This document shows positions 5,208 through 6,110 of a stretch of 6,110 nt of DNA, piece after piece. Source of the stretch: a bacterium (GTDB taxonomy: Bacteria > Desulfobacterota > JAPLJL01); contig JAQTNV010000100.1 in assembly GCA_028713675.1 (NCBI GenBank), forward strand, positions 1 to 6,110. Direction: 5' to 3'. How positions within the stretch are numbered: position 1 is the stretch's first letter; the number at the start of each line of letters is the position of its first letter. A program made the position numbers and the translations under genes. The notes beneath the pieces are model-generated. The model was given only the letters and a program-made list of their open reading frames with translations. It was not told where the DNA came from and did not search any database.

Positions 5208-6110
5208 CTATTTTAATTCAATCCGGTAGATCTTCATCTTGTAGTAAAGCGTCCCCGGTTTGATCCCCAAAATCCGGGCGGCTTCGGCTTTGTTGCCCTC
5301 CGCCCGGGCCAGGGCTTTTTCGATCAGGTCTTTCTCCAGGGCCTCGACCGAGGCGTCCAGGGGCTTCCCTTCCCCCGCCGCCGTTTCCGCCGGCCGGGCC
5401 GGCGAGGACGGTCCGATGAAAACCCAGCCGGGCAGGTCCCCGATCTGGATGACCGGGCCGGGGGCCAGAACCATGGCCTGCTCCACCGCGTTTTCCAGCT
5501 CGCGGATATTCCCGGGCCAGGGGTAATCCGCCAGGACCTGGAGTGCCTCCGGGCTGAATCCCTGGATTTCTTTCCGGGTCCGCACCCTGAGCTTCTTTCC
5601 GAAGTGTTCCACCAGCAGGGGAATGTCTTCTTTCCGGTCCCGCAGCGCGGGGAGGGAGATCCCGATCACGTTCAGCCGGTAGAAAAGATCCTCCCGAAAT
5701 TTTCCCTTCCGGATTTCCTCCCGGAGATCCCGGTGGGTGGCGCTCAAGACCCGGAGGTCCACCCGGATGGTCTCCACCCCGCCCACCCGCTCGAACTCCC
5801 GTTCCTGGAGGACCCGGAGCAGCTTGACCTGCGCGACCGGGGAAAGCTCCCCGATCTCGTCGATAAAAATCGTCCCGCCGTCGGCCAGCTCGAAGCGGCC
5901 GGGCTTGCGCTTGCCCGCCCCGGTAAAGGCCCCCTTCTCGTACCCGAACAGCTCGCTCTCGATCAGGGTCTCGGGATAAGCCCCGCAGTCAATCTTGATG
6001 AAAGGCCCCTCGTTCCGGGGGCTCAAACGGTGGATCGCCCGGGCCAGCAGTTCCTTGCCGGTCCCGCTCTCCCCGCTGATAATCACCGAGGAATCCGTGG
6101 GGGCGATTTT
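5208..6110 (-). CDS. Sigma-54-dependent transcriptional activator (NtrC type), C-terminal part only
   Basis: Enhancer-binding protein that uses ATP hydrolysis to remodel RNA polymerase carrying sigma-54. The frame is open to the window edge, so the N-terminus is missing; 300 residues remain. Numbered from the first visible residue, the AAA+ domain shows Walker A GESGTGKE (13-20), the sigma-54 contact loop GAFTGA (60-65), Walker B GTIFIDE (79-85), [11 protein letters not shown] (139-149) and the sensor II region [14 protein letters not shown] (196-209). An alanine- and proline-rich linker (about 232-250) leads to a Fis-type helix-turn-helix, [21 protein letters not shown] (about 273-293), which binds DNA. 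The sensor domain (receiver, GAF or PAS) that would reveal the signal lies outside the window, so no specific name is given. It ends 81 bases before rplU and is probably a separate unit from the ribosomal-protein transcript. Confidence 0.96.
   Translation of the reverse strand, partial: KIAPTDSSVIISGESGTGKELLARAIHRLSPRNEGPFIKIDCGAYPETLIESELFGYEKGAFTGAGKRKPGRFELADGGTIFIDEIGELSPVAQVKLLRVLQEREFERVGGVETIRVDLRVLSATHRDLREEIRKGKFREDLFYRLNVIGISLPALRDRKEDIPLLVEHFGKKLRVRTRKEIQGFSPEALQVLADYPWPGNIRELENAVEQAMVLAPGPVIQIGDLPGWVFIGPSSPARPAETAAGEGKPLDASVEALEKDLIEKALARAEGNKAEAARILGIKPGTLYYKMKIYRIELK

Overview
All seven genes lie on the minus strand. Read in transcription order (high to low coordinates) they are: the C-terminal 300 residues of a sigma-54-dependent activator (cut by the window edge), then rplU, rpmA, obgE, proB, proA and nadD. 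The block encodes ribosomal proteins L21 and L27, the ribosome-assembly GTPase Obg, the first two enzymes of proline synthesis from glutamate, and the nicotinate-mononucleotide adenylyltransferase of NAD synthesis. It is a conserved bacterial housekeeping cluster, and the genes themselves look normal and intact apart from the ends of nadD.

The organism is a GC-rich bacterium with a sigma-54 regulatory system. L27 starts directly as [16 protein letters not shown] with no cleavable extension, and there is no prp protease gene between rplU and rpmA, so a typical Firmicute is unlikely. The L27 style and the wordy repeats between genes recall uncultured PVC-type lineages such as Omnitrophota. That placement is an impression and was not tested.

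Layout: activator C-terminus (5208-6110); an 80-base spacer with a good sigma-70-type promoter and a Shine-Dalgarno site for rplU; rplU (4812-5126); a 139-base spacer with a heptamer array and two hairpins; rpmA (4412-4672); obgE (3402-4415, sharing GTGA with rpmA); proB (2276-3415, overlapping obgE by 14 bases); a 225-base spacer that is almost wholly a heptamer array folded as a palindrome; proA (794-2050); another heptamer array (679-798); and nadD (conserved part about 49-675).

The unexpected signal is between the genes. Every spacer that directly follows a stop codon inside the cluster (after rplU, proB and proA), and the very end of nadD, is built of degenerate 7-base words in tandem. 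Each array has its own words but the same 7-base period, in places held in phase for more than 180 bases. The proB-proA array is also a coaxial nested inverted repeat. The arrays run right up to gene ends, and nadD seems to have been affected at both ends: no normal start codon stands at the conserved N-terminus, and its last ten residues are read from repeat words. The only spacer without such an array is the one carrying the rplU promoter.
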